From Xanthomonas arboricola pv. populi (GTDB lineage: Bacteria; Pseudomonadota; Gammaproteobacteria; Xanthomonadales; Xanthomonadaceae): a stretch of DNA of 64,000 bases. The stretch lies in the NCBI RefSeq assembly GCF_002939945.1, contig NZ_MDEB01000003.1:128547-192546 (forward strand), in the 5' to 3' direction. Positions 8,601-17,735 of the stretch are shown here, piece by piece (position 1 is the stretch's first letter; each line of letters opens with the position of its first letter). The notes below the pieces were generated by a model. That model was not told where the DNA came from. It searched no databases and was given only the letters and a program-made list of their open reading frames with translations. Both the position numbers and the translations under genes were made by a program.

Positions 8601-9738
8601 CTATGTGCCGGCACCGGATTTCGGGCGCGCGTTCTACGAGGCCTACAGCATCGCCTCGGCCGACGATCTCCGCGGCGAGCTGGCGCGCTTTCTGACCAAG
8701 GCCACCGGCACGCAGGTGGCGGCGCTGGATTTCGACGAGGAGTCGCTGGACACGCATCTGCTGATGAACCTGCGCCTGCGCGATGACGACGGCAAGGTGT
8801 TGGCCGAGTCGCGCGACCTGGACGGATTGCGCGCACGCTTTGGCGAGCGTGCCGGCCACGCCTTCGCCGCCCGTGCAGGACGCGCCCTGGCGGCCGAGGG
8901 CTTGCGCGACTTTCCGTCCACGCCGATTCCCGAACAGGTCGCCGGCGAAGCCGGCGTGCCGGCGTACCCGGCGTTGGTGGATCAGGGCGAAGACGCAGCG
9001 CTACGCATCTTTGCCGACCGCAACGAAGCGGCGCAGACGCATCCGCGCGGCGTGCGCCGGCTGCTGGAGATCGCGTTGGCCGACAAGATCAAGCAGGCGC
9101 GCAAGCAGCTGCCGGTGTCGCCCAAGACCGGCCTGCTGTACGCGGCGATCGAATCGCAGGAGCGCCTGCGCGGCGATCTGGTCGATGCCGCGCTCAACGC
9201 GCTGCTGGCTGATGGTCTGGGGGCGATTCGCGACCCCGGCGCCTTTGCGCAGCGCCGCGACGAGGCGATCAAGCGCCTGTTCGGCGAGGCGATGGAACGG
9301 CTAAAACTGGCCGAAAGCATTCTCGGTTCGGTGGCCGAACTCAAGCCCTTGCTGGAAGCGCCGTTGATGGGCTGGGCGCGCGGCAATCTGGACGATATGG
9401 AGCAGCAGTTGCGCGCGCTGGTGCATGCCGGCTTCCTGCGCGAAACACCGGCCGAGGCGTTGGCCAATTATCCGCGCTATCTCAAGGCGATGATCCTGCG
9501 GACCGAGCGCGCCAAACGCGATCCGGCCCGCGACCAGGCGCGCATGCTCGAACTCAAGCCGTTCGTGGATGCGCTGGACGAGGCGGCTGCGCGTGGTCTG
9601 CAGCAACGTGATGCGTGGCAGTCGCTACGCTGGGATCTGGAGGAATTGCGCGTGTCGGTGTTCGCGCAGGAGCTCGGTGCCAGGTCGGGCGTGTCGGCGA
9701 AGAAGCTGTCGCAGCGGGTGGCTGCGTTGCGCAACTGA
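5611..9738 (+). CDS. hrpA: ATP-dependent RNA helicase HrpA (DEAH type)
   Basis: HrpA is a large DEAH/RHA RNA helicase linked in other bacteria to mRNA processing and rescue of stalled ribosomes. The 1375-residue protein has Walker A 'GETGSGKT' (residues 100-107), the DEAH box at 197-200, motif III 'TSATID', and then helicase C, HA2, OB-fold and the long HrpA-specific C-terminal region. A low-complexity Gly/Asp insert ('DDGGDGDGERGNG') follows the first RecA lobe. There is no Shine-Dalgarno before ATG 5611; the upstream bases are pyrimidine-rich, so a leaderless or weakly initiated message is possible. Despite the name it is unrelated to the type III secretion hrp genes. Confidence 0.95.
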   Translation: MSAIDTDLANTLRERRRAVDGAMSRDRGRLLGLWSRWQGKPGNPQVREAFEQALAASQAQRQARVEQQPAITLDEQLPIAREAERIIALIRDHQVVVIAGETGSGKTTQLPKLCLAAGRGAAGMIGCTQPRRIAARAVAARVAEELKTPLGTTVGFQVRFTDRVGEQSRIKFMTDGILLAEIASDRWLSAYDTIIVDEAHERSLNIDFLLGYLKQLLHKRSDLKLIVTSATIDTERFARHFDNAPVIDVEGRTFPVEVRYRPLEGEADDGGDGDGERGNGRDGERTVNDAIVAAIDEITRIDPRGDVLMFLPGEREIRDAHQALERRKYRETEVVPLYARLSAADQDRVFNPGPRRRLVLATNVAETSLTVPRIRYVVDPGFARIKRYSPRQKLDRLHIEPISQASANQRMGRCGRIAEGICYRLYAEADFAARPAFTDPEIRRSSLSGVILRMLQLGLGRIEDFPFLEAPDERAVADGWQQLLELGAIDADRRLTATGRQMARLPVDVKLARMLVAAQQHGCLREMIIIASFLGIQDPRERPPEAREAADNAHALFADARSEFVGILRLWEAYRQVHEDLTQSRLRDWCNRHFLGFLRMREWRELHRQLRLLCEELGWSEEPAAAMLAPLLAGASAPAREDGHNANRPTRGQLHRAARLAREGKPDPNAPPAHHASAAASRQAEAAEASARTSERERAAAYQALHRALLAGLPTQIGHRTEKGDFLAARQRRFVPFPGSALARKPPPWMLAATLLDTQKVWGMTNAAIEPDWAIAELGHLLARKHFDPHWSRAQGQVVASEQISLFGLVLAPKKPVHFGKIDPAGAHDLFVRQGLVTGEITTRAAFIADNLKVLEQAREEEAKLRRAGIVADEDWQARWYLDRIPAELHSASGLDAWWKTLPPDKRRSLHWTLNDLLPGEGSEADRFPKYFPLGDARLPLHYRFEPGAIDDGVTLDVPLHLLNALDPARLSWLAPGFVADKASALIRSLPKAQRRNYVPAPDFGRAFYEAYSIASADDLRGELARFLTKATGTQVAALDFDEESLDTHLLMNLRLRDDDGKVLAESRDLDGLRARFGERAGHAFAARAGRALAAEGLRDFPSTPIPEQVAGEAGVPAYPALVDQGEDAALRIFADRNEAAQTHPRGVRRLLEIALADKIKQARKQLPVSPKTGLLYAAIESQERLRGDLVDAALNALLADGLGAIRDPGAFAQRRDEAIKRLFGEAMERLKLAESILGSVAELKPLLEAPLMGWARGNLDDMEQQLRALVHAGFLRETPAEALANYPRYLKAMILRTERAKRDPARDQARMLELKPFVDALDEAAARGLQQRDAWQSLRWDLEELRVSVFAQELGARSGVSAKKLSQRVAALRN

Positions 9739-9755
9739 ATGATGCTGGATGCGCT

Positions 9756-9778
9756 GATGAGGACGGCTTGCCGTCATC
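9756..9778 (+). terminator. Hairpin after hrpA
   Basis: An inverted repeat built on GACGG, loop CTTG, CCGTC, extended by flanking GATG and CATC with one unpaired base, lies 18 bases past the hrpA stop. No T-run follows. It is a candidate terminator. Confidence 0.35.
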
Positions 9779-9943
9779 GCCAGCGCGCTGCCTCAGCGCA
9801 GGTCCTGCCATCGACCGGCCGCTCAGGCCGAGCGCTGCGCTTTGAGCGGTGAACGCAACCCAGCGCGCAGTGGTCAGCTGGGCGTGGACGGTGCCGGGAA
9901 AAACGGCGTGTACGCCCGGTACATGCCGGTTCCGGGCACCGGC

Positions 9944-9962
9944 CGCACCGCCTGGCGGTGCG
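9944..9962 (-). terminator. Hairpin after the TonB-dependent receptor
   Basis: CGCACCGCC at 9944-9952 and GGCGGTGCG at 9954-9962 form a near-perfect palindrome 24 bases after the receptor stop codon on its own strand. No T-run is present, so this is a candidate only. Confidence 0.35.
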
Positions 9963-9985
9963 CGCCGTCCTGTTGCCAGCCGCTG

Positions 9986-12622
9986 TCAGAACTTCATGTG
10001 CAGGCTCGCCATGTAGCGACGCCCGCTCCTGTAGCGACCGGCCAGGTGGTCGGTGTCGCCGAGATACTGCAGGTATTGCTCGTCCAGCAGGTTCTGCGCG
10101 TCGATCTGCAGCGACCAGTTCGGGCTGAATGCATAGCCGATGCTTGCGCCGAGTTCGGCATAGTCGTCCACGCTTGCCGGCGCGGCGCCGGCCACGTAAC
10201 CGCCGGCCAGGTAGCTGTCGCGCCAGTTGTAGGTCAGCCGCGCATTGAGCGGGCCTTTTTCGTAGTACGGGCTGACTGCCACGCTGTTGCGCGACTGGTA
10301 GGGCAGGGCATCGCCGGTGTTGTTTTCGCCGTTGGCGTAGGTGTAGTTGGCGGTCAGGCCGAAGCCGCTGTCGCCGAACGGCTGCTGGAACGCGATGTTG
10401 AAGCCCTTGACCTTGCCATCGCCGGCATTGCGTGGCCGCTGGATGCTGTAATCGCAATAACCATCGGCGGTGCAGCCGTTGCTGCCGAGCAACTGCGCCC
10501 AACTCTGCGGCGCGGTATCGCGCAGCGCGTTGTACTGGCGCTCCACGCTGGCACTGGTGTCGATGTAGTTGTCGATCTTCTTGTAGAACAGCGACCACGC
10601 CACCACCGACTGCTGCGCGAAGTAATACTCGGCCGACAGGTTGAAGTTCCAGGATTCGTACGGCGACAGCTCGGCATTGCCACCACTGCCGGTCAGCGTG
10701 GTGTCGTTGAGGAAGGTGTTGTTGACCATCTGGTTGTACGGTGCCCAGGCGATCACCTTGGCCGCAGCAAAACGGAACACCCAATCGTCGGCGGCCTCGT
10801 AGGCCAGCGTGAGCGAAGGCAGCAAAAAATCCTCCTTGCGCGTGCGGGTCTGCCACAGGCTGTCGGCGTTCTGCAGGGTGGGCGTGCCGCTGTAGACGAA
10901 GCCGCTGCCGTCGGTTTTTGAATCGACATAACGCAGCCCGAGGTTGCCGCGCAGGCCGCCACCGGAGACGTTCAACTGGGCATAGGCGGCGTTATTGGTC
11001 TGCTGCAGCGCCCAGGTGTTGTTGAGGAAGCTGGCCGGATCCGGCGCGCCGTAGTCGACCGGGCTGTTGCGGATCCAATTCAGCACGTTGTTGCGGCCTG
11101 CCTGCACATGGCGGCCGTGGTCGGGATGGAAATCCTGCAGATCGGTCAGCCCGATCGTGCCTACATCGGCCAGCGTGCCCGGCGTCACGCCGCCATAGAC
11201 GTTGAGCTCGAAGCGCTCCTCATGCTTGCCATGGCGCACGCCCAGCAGCAGTTGGTTGAACACGCTGTCAAACTGCAGATTCATATCGAGTTGGCCGTAG
11301 GTGTCCTTGCTTTCGGTGGAAAAGATGCCGTTATTGCCGAACCAGCCGCCGGCCGAGCCCCAGTTGGCCGGATCGCGCGCGCGCGCCGGATCGTCGAAGC
11401 GGATGCCGCGCCGCGTGTCCCAGCTGAAACCGCCGTTGTAGAACGGCTCGATGAAGTACTGCGACAGGTCCCTGTTCTCGGATCTGCTTTGGCCCACCTG
11501 CCCGTTCAATCCCCAGCCATCCCCGCGGAACGCGCCGCGCAGGTCCAGGCCCTTGGTGGTCACTTCCGATTCGCGCACGTTGTTGTCGTAGATCACGGTG
11601 CCGCCGAGCGGGTCGGCATTGGCGCCGGAGTGCCCGCTGGTCACCACGCCGTTGCGCAGGCCGCCGAGTCGATCCACTGCCGCTACCGTACCGGCATTCC
11701 AGGTCAAAAAGCTGTACATCGACTGGTTGTAGTTGTCGAAGTTCTCGTTGATGTACAAACCGCTGAGGTTGAATTCCAGCGCCTGGCTGGGCTTGAGTTG
11801 CAGGTTGACCACGGCGCTGTCGCGCTCGCGATCCTGCTGGAACCAGGCCGCGTTGATGGAGTTGGGCACGTCCGCATCGGCGGGCACGCCGCCTGCGGCA
11901 TTGGCGAACGTGCCGGCCGGCGCGTAGCCGAACACTTCCATGCCGCGGCGATCGACGCGTTCTTCGTAATGCTGCGCCGACACCGCGATGCCGAAGGTGT
12001 CGGCCGCGTTTTTCCAGCTATACAGCAGTGCAGCGTTCGGTTTGCCTTCGCTGGCCTGCGCGCTGTAGCTGTAGCCGATGGAGGCGGCGACCTCGTTGAC
12101 GTCCAGGTCCAGCGGCTGCCGGGTGTGCATCAACACGGTGCCGCCCAGGCTGCCCTCGGTCAGGCGTGCTTCGGAGGATTTGAGGATTTCCGCACGGCCC
12201 AGGATCTGCGGTGCCAGCAAGGTGTAGTCGAATCCGCGGCTGGGTTGCTCGCCGTAGAGCCAGATCGCCTGTGCCACCGGGTGGCCGTCCAGGAACGACA
12301 GATTGAGGCTGGGGTCGGTGCCGTCGATGCTGACGCGCTCGCCCTGGCCGAAGCGCCGGTCCAGGGTGACGCCGGGAATCTGCGACAGCGCCTCGGCCAC
12401 GTTGGTGCTTGGAAACTTGCCGATGTCTTCGGCGGTGATCGCTTCGGAAATGCCTGTGTTGTTGCGTTTGGTGTCGAGCGATTTTTCCAGGCTGGCACGG
12501 ATGCCGACCACTTGCACGGCATCCAGATCGGTGGCCTGTCGGTCAATCGTGTCCTGGGCTTGCGCAGCGAATGCCAGCGACAACGCGATCGCGCTGGACA
12601 GCAGGGTGATGCTGTATTTCAT
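9986..12622 (-). CDS. TonB-dependent outer-membrane receptor (Xanthomonas-Caulobacter type)
   Basis: An 878-residue outer-membrane beta-barrel that takes up a ligand using TonB energy. It has a Sec signal peptide ending near 'FAAQAQ', an N-terminal plug ('TAEDIGKFPSTNVAEALSQI', then 'RVSIDGTDPSLN') typical of the Xanthomonas-Caulobacter receptor family that mostly imports carbohydrates, and a barrel ending in phenylalanine ('ASLHMKF'). The ATG at 12622 is favoured over one 18 bases upstream because AGGAGAG lies six bases before it. It sits 102 bp downstream of a glucokinase gene on the same strand, suggesting import and phosphorylation of a hexose-type sugar. The ligand is unknown. Confidence 0.93.
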   Translation of the reverse strand: MKYSITLLSSAIALSLAFAAQAQDTIDRQATDLDAVQVVGIRASLEKSLDTKRNNTGISEAITAEDIGKFPSTNVAEALSQIPGVTLDRRFGQGERVSIDGTDPSLNLSFLDGHPVAQAIWLYGEQPSRGFDYTLLAPQILGRAEILKSSEARLTEGSLGGTVLMHTRQPLDLDVNEVAASIGYSYSAQASEGKPNAALLYSWKNAADTFGIAVSAQHYEERVDRRGMEVFGYAPAGTFANAAGGVPADADVPNSINAAWFQQDRERDSAVVNLQLKPSQALEFNLSGLYINENFDNYNQSMYSFLTWNAGTVAAVDRLGGLRNGVVTSGHSGANADPLGGTVIYDNNVRESEVTTKGLDLRGAFRGDGWGLNGQVGQSRSENRDLSQYFIEPFYNGGFSWDTRRGIRFDDPARARDPANWGSAGGWFGNNGIFSTESKDTYGQLDMNLQFDSVFNQLLLGVRHGKHEERFELNVYGGVTPGTLADVGTIGLTDLQDFHPDHGRHVQAGRNNVLNWIRNSPVDYGAPDPASFLNNTWALQQTNNAAYAQLNVSGGGLRGNLGLRYVDSKTDGSGFVYSGTPTLQNADSLWQTRTRKEDFLLPSLTLAYEAADDWVFRFAAAKVIAWAPYNQMVNNTFLNDTTLTGSGGNAELSPYESWNFNLSAEYYFAQQSVVAWSLFYKKIDNYIDTSASVERQYNALRDTAPQSWAQLLGSNGCTADGYCDYSIQRPRNAGDGKVKGFNIAFQQPFGDSGFGLTANYTYANGENNTGDALPYQSRNSVAVSPYYEKGPLNARLTYNWRDSYLAGGYVAGAAPASVDDYAELGASIGYAFSPNWSLQIDAQNLLDEQYLQYLGDTDHLAGRYRSGRRYMASLHMKF

Positions 12623-12724
12623 GATGTCTCTCCTCATCACGCACAGGGGTGGACGGCGGGCTGCTGCTCGCCGGATGCGGGGTCTTGCAGACGCGCGCTC
12701 GTGGCCGAGCGCGTGGTGAATCGC

Positions 12725-13768
12725 TTACGACACGTCAGCGTGGTGTTGCAGATACCAGTTGGCCGCGCCGAGCACGCCCAGTTGCCCATGCTCGACCAAC
12801 TTGACCGGAATGCGTTCGAGCACCGCGCGCATGCGGCCCTTGGCCAGAAAGCGTTCGCGGAAAGCGCTGTTCTGCAGGAACGGCCCGATCGTCGGCAAGA
12901 AGCCGCCGGTCAGATAGATGCCGCCGGCCGCGCCGTAGGCCAGCGCCATGTCGCCGACCGCGCTGCCTAATATGGCGCAGAAGATCTGCAGGCAATCGCG
13001 TGCCAATGCATCGTCTTCGTGCAGCGCGGCATGCGTGATTGCGGCCGGCAGCCGATGGCGCGGCGTGGCGCCCTGCAGCTCGCACGCGGCGTCGTAGAGA
13101 TGCAGCAAGCCGGGTCCGGACAGCACATGTTCGAGCGGCAGATAGCGCTCGCCACGCAGCAGGATCCGCAGCAATTGCACTTCCATCTCGTCGTTGCTGG
13201 CCAGGGCGACCTGACCGGCTTCGGTGGCGAGCACGATCGCCCGCGGCCTGGCATCGATCCAGACCGCCGCACCCAGCCCGGTGCCTGGGCCGACTACCAG
13301 GATCGGGCCGGTGGCGCGCGCATGCGGCGGCGTCGGCCCGCTCAGTTGCAGCGCGACGCGGTGTTCCATCAACGGTGCGGCGTAGGCCACCGCTTCGAAC
13401 GCTTCGAAATCGTTGACCAGGTGCACGCTGGGCACGGCAAGCGCGGCGCGAATGCGGCCAGGCGAAATCGTCCACGGCAGGTTGTTGCTGATGAAGCTGC
13501 CATCGTCCAGCGCGACCCCGGCACTGGCGATCACCACCGCCTCGACATCGCGCCGTTGCTGCAGGAAATCGGCAAGGATGGCGTCCAGACCGGCATGTTC
13601 GGCGCAGCGGTAGGTGCGGTAATGCGACAACTCGATCGCAGCGTTGCCCGCCCGCGCGATGTGGCCGACCCGCACATGCGTGCCACCCACGTCGGCCGCG
13701 ATGAAACCGGTGGCAACCGGTGCGGTGGGCAAGCCAGAAGCGAGAGCAGAACGCGAAGTCGCAGCCAC
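12725..13768 (-). CDS. glk: Glucokinase (ROK-unrelated Glk family)
   Basis: Glk phosphorylates glucose with ATP to glucose 6-phosphate in the cytoplasm. The 347-residue protein shows the phosphate loop 'ADVGGTHVRVG' near residue 24, the second sugar-kinase motif 'VGPGTGLGAAV', and 'NDFEAFEAVA' with the probable catalytic Asp; the C-terminal 'YLTGGFLP' is also typical. The first 20 residues before the loop are variable, so a later start is possible. It is the first gene of a likely pair with the downstream TonB-dependent receptor, which hints that its real substrate is a sugar imported by that receptor and need not be plain glucose. Confidence 0.88.
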   Translation of the reverse strand: MAATSRSALASGLPTAPVATGFIAADVGGTHVRVGHIARAGNAAIELSHYRTYRCAEHAGLDAILADFLQQRRDVEAVVIASAGVALDDGSFISNNLPWTISPGRIRAALAVPSVHLVNDFEAFEAVAYAAPLMEHRVALQLSGPTPPHARATGPILVVGPGTGLGAAVWIDARPRAIVLATEAGQVALASNDEMEVQLLRILLRGERYLPLEHVLSGPGLLHLYDAACELQGATPRHRLPAAITHAALHEDDALARDCLQIFCAILGSAVGDMALAYGAAGGIYLTGGFLPTIGPFLQNSAFRERFLAKGRMRAVLERIPVKLVEHGQLGVLGAANWYLQHHADVS

Positions 13769-14094
13769 GTGCAGTCCTTTGGATTCGTCCGACCGGCCAA
13801 TGCGATCGGCGGGTAGCGGCCTGTGTAGAAGTTGGTGACAACGATGTCAATGGTTCAGTCGGGTTGGATCGATCTTGCTGGCGGACTCAAGTGCGAAATC
13901 GCCCGGCTCAATGCTGTGTGCGCGGATGTGTTTGCGCACTGCGGGAGAGTTTCCACACAAGTCATTGTCCGTCTGCGACGGTGGCGTCTGTTGTCGCTAT
14001 CTGGACGCTTGACCATCGTCGCGGTCGCCGCAGATATTCGATATTCGATACCGACAGCGTGTTGGTTGCGTCTGCTATCGGAGGAGTCGCAGAC
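13769..14094. other. 326-bp non-coding gap upstream of glk
   Basis: The gap separates the PqaA-like gene's stop (14095) from the glk start (13768), both on the minus strand, so it should carry the glk promoter and any terminator. I see a short direct repeat ('atattcgatattcg', about 14034-14047) but no convincing promoter, hairpin or small gene. Confidence 0.4.
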
Positions 14095-15612
14095 TCATCG
14101 GGCAGCCGCCGCAGAGGCAGCGTCCGGCAGGGTGCTGCAGGCCGCGCCGTCGGTGGGTGGCGCCTGCGTCGGGTAGTGCTGCTTGCCGAGCACGTAGGTC
14201 TGGCTGGTGGCGACGAAGCCATCCGCGTAGGTGGCCTCGACGAAGTACGCGCTCCAGCCGGTGTCGGGAATCTGCACCGGTACCGACACGGTGTTGCCGC
14301 GTACAGGCGCGACCGGCGTTGCGCTGTAACGAATGCCGCAGGCATAGCGGAAATCGCGCGCCGCCGGGTTGCTCGCCTGCCACAGACGCAACTGCGCAGG
14401 CCGCTCGGAGGAGTGGAAGCGGATCTGCGGGTGCTCGCCCGTGCGCAGGGAAGCGCGCACCGTCGGCAACGTACGCTGCTGCTGAAGACGGGTCACGAAG
14501 GGCACCAAGCTGTCGACGATCGAGGCGCGGATGCCGTTGTGCGCGCTGTTGGGCACCATACGCAGCGCCTTGCTGCCGGGTAGCGCGTTGTAGAAGAACT
14601 GCGTGTTGTCCGGCAGGAAGAAATCGTCGCCGCAGGCATTGACGATGTACTTGGGCACGGCCAGGCGTTTGCGCTGCGGCGTGTGCAGATAACTCAGCGG
14701 GTCCTGCAGTTGCACCAGTTGCGCAAATGCCGGCGTGTGCAGCTGCGCGGTGATTCCGTGCCTGGCGTAGGCGCCGAATGCGATCGGCCAGTTGCCGCCA
14801 TAGGCCCGGGACATGTGCTCGAGCACGGCCGGCAGATTGAGGATGTCGATCACGAACGGCACCACGGCCTCCACGCGGGCATCGGCAATGGTGGCGTGCC
14901 AGCTCGCCCAGCCGCGCTTGGAGGCGCCGGCGAGGATGAAGCGATGAATCCGCAACGGCGCCAATTCGCGTTCGGCCAGGCTCATGGTGCGCGCGATCGC
15001 CGCGGCCATCGGCACATGCAGCGGCATGGTCTTGCGTTGGTGCGGCGATGTCAGAAACAGCGACCAGCTGTAGGCGACGCTGTCGTCTTCGCGGCGCGGC
15101 GTGCCATCGTTGCGATAGGTCAGCGCCTGGCTGGGGATGTCGCCGAGCGCGATCACCACGGTGCGGCTGCGCTTTGCCAGCGCCGCCAGGGCATCGGGCG
15201 ACAATTCGCTGGACGGCTGCGGCGCGCCGCCATCGACTGGATGACGGGTGCCATTGGTGGAGATCAACAGTGCACGTGTCGGCAGCGCATCCGTTGGTAC
15301 ATAGATCGCGACATCGTGTTGCCAGCTGGCCGGCTGCACCAGTGCCTCGGGCGACCATTGCTGCGAGGTCAGCAGGTAATCGCGCCGCTCGACGCCGGCC
15401 ACCGTGCTGGTGGCCACACGCCGGTAGACCAGCGGTTGGCGCTCGATGGCATCGTGATAGCACACCAGCGCCTGGCTGAAGCCGACCTCGGGCGCATCGG
15501 CGCACTGCTGCGCTGACAGGGCGGGTGCAGTGGCCGTCGCTGCAGGCGCAGCGCCCGCCAACCAGCCCAGTGACGCCAGCAACACCAGGCTGCAACGTGT
15601 CATCGAACGCAT
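14095..15612 (-). CDS. PqaA-like PhoPQ-activated pathogenicity-related protein
   Basis: A 505-residue secreted protein of the PhoPQ-activated pathogenicity-related (PqaA) family, an alpha/beta-hydrolase-like group first noted in Salmonella. It has a Sec signal peptide (residues 1 to about 25), a family nucleophile-elbow-like segment 'LAGASKRGWASW', the 'NACGDDFFLPDN' acidic loop and 'NSAHNGI' carrying the likely catalytic histidine. GGAGG seven bases before ATG 15612 supports this start. The substrate is not established for the family. It stands alone; no PhoP box was recognised in its short upstream region. Confidence 0.85.
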   Translation of the reverse strand: MRSMTRCSLVLLASLGWLAGAAPAATATAPALSAQQCADAPEVGFSQALVCYHDAIERQPLVYRRVATSTVAGVERRDYLLTSQQWSPEALVQPASWQHDVAIYVPTDALPTRALLISTNGTRHPVDGGAPQPSSELSPDALAALAKRSRTVVIALGDIPSQALTYRNDGTPRREDDSVAYSWSLFLTSPHQRKTMPLHVPMAAAIARTMSLAERELAPLRIHRFILAGASKRGWASWHATIADARVEAVVPFVIDILNLPAVLEHMSRAYGGNWPIAFGAYARHGITAQLHTPAFAQLVQLQDPLSYLHTPQRKRLAVPKYIVNACGDDFFLPDNTQFFYNALPGSKALRMVPNSAHNGIRASIVDSLVPFVTRLQQQRTLPTVRASLRTGEHPQIRFHSSERPAQLRLWQASNPAARDFRYACGIRYSATPVAPVRGNTVSVPVQIPDTGWSAYFVEATYADGFVATSQTYVLGKQHYPTQAPPTDGAACSTLPDAASAAAAR

Positions 15613-15679
15613 GGGTGTCCTCCGCGTGTCGTGCGTGCGTCAGTCCCCGGTGGTGGGCCGCGCCGCGCCCCGGTCGCGC

Positions 15680-16192
15680 TTACTTGATCCGGCGGACCTT
15701 AGCCTGCGTGTTGTAGCCCTCGATCTGCAGATACCACACGCCGACCAGACCCGGCTTGATCTTGACCTTGGGCGCGGCCTTGCGCACGCCCGACAACGTG
15801 GCGGCGTCGGTCTGCTCCCAGTCCTGGCCATTGGCGAGCGTGTAGACGCGCCCGGTCGAAAAACCCTTGAACTCGCCAACGATGTTGCTCTCGATCGGCT
15901 CCTTGCTGCCGAAATCGAAGAAGCCGCGGTTCTTGACGATCACTTCCTGGCGGCCGGCTTCCTTGGCCTGTTCGACCACGACCGCAGCTTCCTTGGCGAC
16001 CTTGCCCTGCAGCCAGTCGTTGAGCGCGGCCAGTTCGCCGGCATCGAGCTTGTCCAGGCCGGCGGCCTTGAACTGTTCGGCGCTCATCTGCGACTGCAGG
16101 TCGCCCTGCACCGCGCGCTGTGCCAGGGCCGGGCTGGCGTTCAGGGCAAGGATCAGGCAGACCAGCAAGGGAATGCGGCGCGCGAGCGACAT
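15680..16192 (-). CDS. Exported protein of unknown function (170 aa)
   Basis: A Sec signal peptide ('MSLARRIPLLVCLILALN', cleavage likely after 'SPALA') precedes a mature domain with an acidic helical part, including 'LDAGELAALNDWLQGKV', and a beta-rich C-terminus ('VGEFKGF', 'YTLANGQDWEQTD', 'VWYLQIEGYN'). The C-terminal part resembles small beta-barrel modules but I cannot name a family. An alternative start three codons upstream (16201) is possible. It lies downstream of pqqE across 164 bp and upstream of nothing on its strand until the PqaA-like gene, so a link to PQQ is not implied. Confidence 0.75.
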   Translation of the reverse strand: MSLARRIPLLVCLILALNASPALAQRAVQGDLQSQMSAEQFKAAGLDKLDAGELAALNDWLQGKVAKEAAVVVEQAKEAGRQEVIVKNRGFFDFGSKEPIESNIVGEFKGFSTGRVYTLANGQDWEQTDAATLSGVRKAAPKVKIKPGLVGVWYLQIEGYNTQAKVRRIK

Positions 16193-16356
16193 GGAAGCCA
16201 TCCAGAAGACGAAGAGGCCGCTAGTGTAGACGCTGGAGCGCAGCGTGCAGCCTGAGACCACAGGTGCTGATGTGTGCGGGACAGCCCCAAACCGCCTCGC
16301 ACAGCGTGGAGACACCACCAGCGTGTGGGGGCGCTCCGCCACCGGCGACGTAAGGT

Positions 16357-17460
16357 CTACGCGGGCACTTTCGCACGCTCGGGACGGCGGTAAACAAACT
16401 CCGGCGGCGTTGCGGCGGCCTCGCGTTCGGCGGTGGCGCGCACCTCGGCATGCCGTGGCGAGCGTTCGCAGACCGGGTCCAGCGTGGCGGCATCGCCGCT
16501 GAGCGCCAGCGCCTGGCAGCGGCAGCCGCCCCAGTCGATCTCGCGCTTGGGGCAGCCCTGGCAGACCTCCGGCATCCATGCGGTGCCGCGGAAGCGCACG
16601 AAGGCCTCGCCGTTGTTCCAGATGTCGGCCAGCGAACGCTCGCGCAGGTTGTCGAAGCGCATGCCCTCGATGGTTTCGGCCGCGTGGCAGGGCAGCACGT
16701 CGCCGCGCGGGGAGATGTTGACGAAGCGCTGGCCCCAGCCGCCCATGCACGGCTTGGGCTGACGGGCGTAGTAATCGGGGGTGACGAAGTCGATCGCCAG
16801 GCGGTCGCCGAGCTCGCGGCGGGCGGTTTCCACCGCATCAATCGTGGCCATCAGCTGCTCGCGGCTGGGCATCAGCGCGGCGCGATTGCGCAGGCCCCAG
16901 CCGTAGTACTGGGTGTGCGCCACTTCGATGCGTTCGGCCTGCCATTCCAGCGCCAGCGCGATCATGCCGGGCACGCGCTCGGCGTTATGGCGATGCAGCA
17001 CCGCATTGAGCGTCAGCGGCAGGCCGCGTGCACGCACGGCGGCGGCGAACTCGCGCTTCTTCGACAGACTGTTGCGGTAACCGGCGATGCGGTCGGCACC
17101 GGCCGGGTCGACGTCCTGCACGCTCAGCTGCACATGCTCCAGTCCGGCCGCCTGCAGCTGGTCCAGCATCGGCTCGCCGCCGGCCACGCCGGAGGTGATC
17201 AGATTGCTGTACAGCCCGAGCGCGCGTGCATGCGCCACCAGCTCGGGCAGGTCCTTGCGCAGCATCGGCTCGCCGCCGGAAAAATGCGCCTGCAGCACGC
17301 CCATGTCGGCGGCCTGCTGCAGCAGCGAGCGCCAGCCGGCGGTATCCATTTCCTCGCGCAGCGCCGCCAATGCGATCGGGTTGGAGCAATACGGGCAGGC
17401 CAACGGGCAGCGATGGGTCAGCTCCAGCAGCACCGACAGTGGCGGCGGGGCGATGGTCAT
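16357..17460 (-). CDS. pqqE: PQQ biosynthesis radical SAM enzyme PqqE
   Basis: PqqE forms the carbon-carbon bond between the conserved Glu and Tyr of the PqqA peptide, the first chemical step of pyrroloquinoline quinone synthesis, together with PqqD. The 367-residue protein has the radical SAM triad C18-x3-C22-x2-C25 in 'CPLACPYC', the 'SGGEPMLR' SAM-binding motif, and a C-terminal SPASM domain with cysteines for auxiliary clusters ('CMGGWGQ', 'LPCHAAE', '[16 protein letters not shown]'). Its ATG overlaps the pqqD stop (ATGA). It is the last gene of the operon. Confidence 0.97.
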   Translation of the reverse strand: MTIAPPPLSVLLELTHRCPLACPYCSNPIALAALREEMDTAGWRSLLQQAADMGVLQAHFSGGEPMLRKDLPELVAHARALGLYSNLITSGVAGGEPMLDQLQAAGLEHVQLSVQDVDPAGADRIAGYRNSLSKKREFAAAVRARGLPLTLNAVLHRHNAERVPGMIALALEWQAERIEVAHTQYYGWGLRNRAALMPSREQLMATIDAVETARRELGDRLAIDFVTPDYYARQPKPCMGGWGQRFVNISPRGDVLPCHAAETIEGMRFDNLRERSLADIWNNGEAFVRFRGTAWMPEVCQGCPKREIDWGGCRCQALALSGDAATLDPVCERSPRHAEVRATAEREAAATPPEFVYRRPERAKVPA

Positions 17461-17735
17461 AGCCGCAGCAGACGCTTTTGATGCAGCGTGTTGGTGAACT
17501 CGATCACGTCGCGTTCGATATCGGCCGCGTCGGCATCGAATTCGTCAGCCAGTTCCTGCGCGATCTGCGCCAGCGAGCGCGCGCCATCGTAGCGCTGTGC
17601 CACCACCACTGCGATCTCGTCCAGCTCGACCACGCGTTCCGGCGCCAGCAGCACCCACTGGTCGCGTGCGCGGTCGTGCTGCAGGCGCACGCCTGCGCGC
17701 AGGGCTGGCTGGCTGTCGCGGGTGATGCTGCTCAC
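17457..17735 (-). CDS. pqqD: PQQ biosynthesis peptide chaperone PqqD
   Basis: A 92-residue winged-helix peptide chaperone that binds PqqA and presents it to PqqE. The core '[23 protein letters not shown]' region and the '[19 protein letters not shown]' helix are typical. It starts with GTG at 17735, which overlaps the pqqC stop as GTGA, and its own stop overlaps the pqqE start as ATGA. Separate D and E genes contrast with species that carry a C-D fusion. Confidence 0.95.
   Translation of the reverse strand: MSSITRDSQPALRAGVRLQHDRARDQWVLLAPERVVELDEIAVVVAQRYDGARSLAQIAQELADEFDADAADIERDVIEFTNTLHQKRLLRL

Noticed and set aside
5707..8859. A 1050-codon open frame opposite hrpA
   Set aside because: The plus strand carries complete helicase motifs over the same bases; the opposite frame is low-complexity and His/Arg/Gln-rich.
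5611..9738. hrpA as part of a type III secretion hrp cluster
   Set aside because: The protein is a DEAH RNA helicase; the shared name is coincidental and no secretion genes are present.
13832..14176. Plus-strand frame of 114 codons upstream of glk
   Set aside because: No ribosome site or family features, and it runs into the end of the PqaA-like gene.
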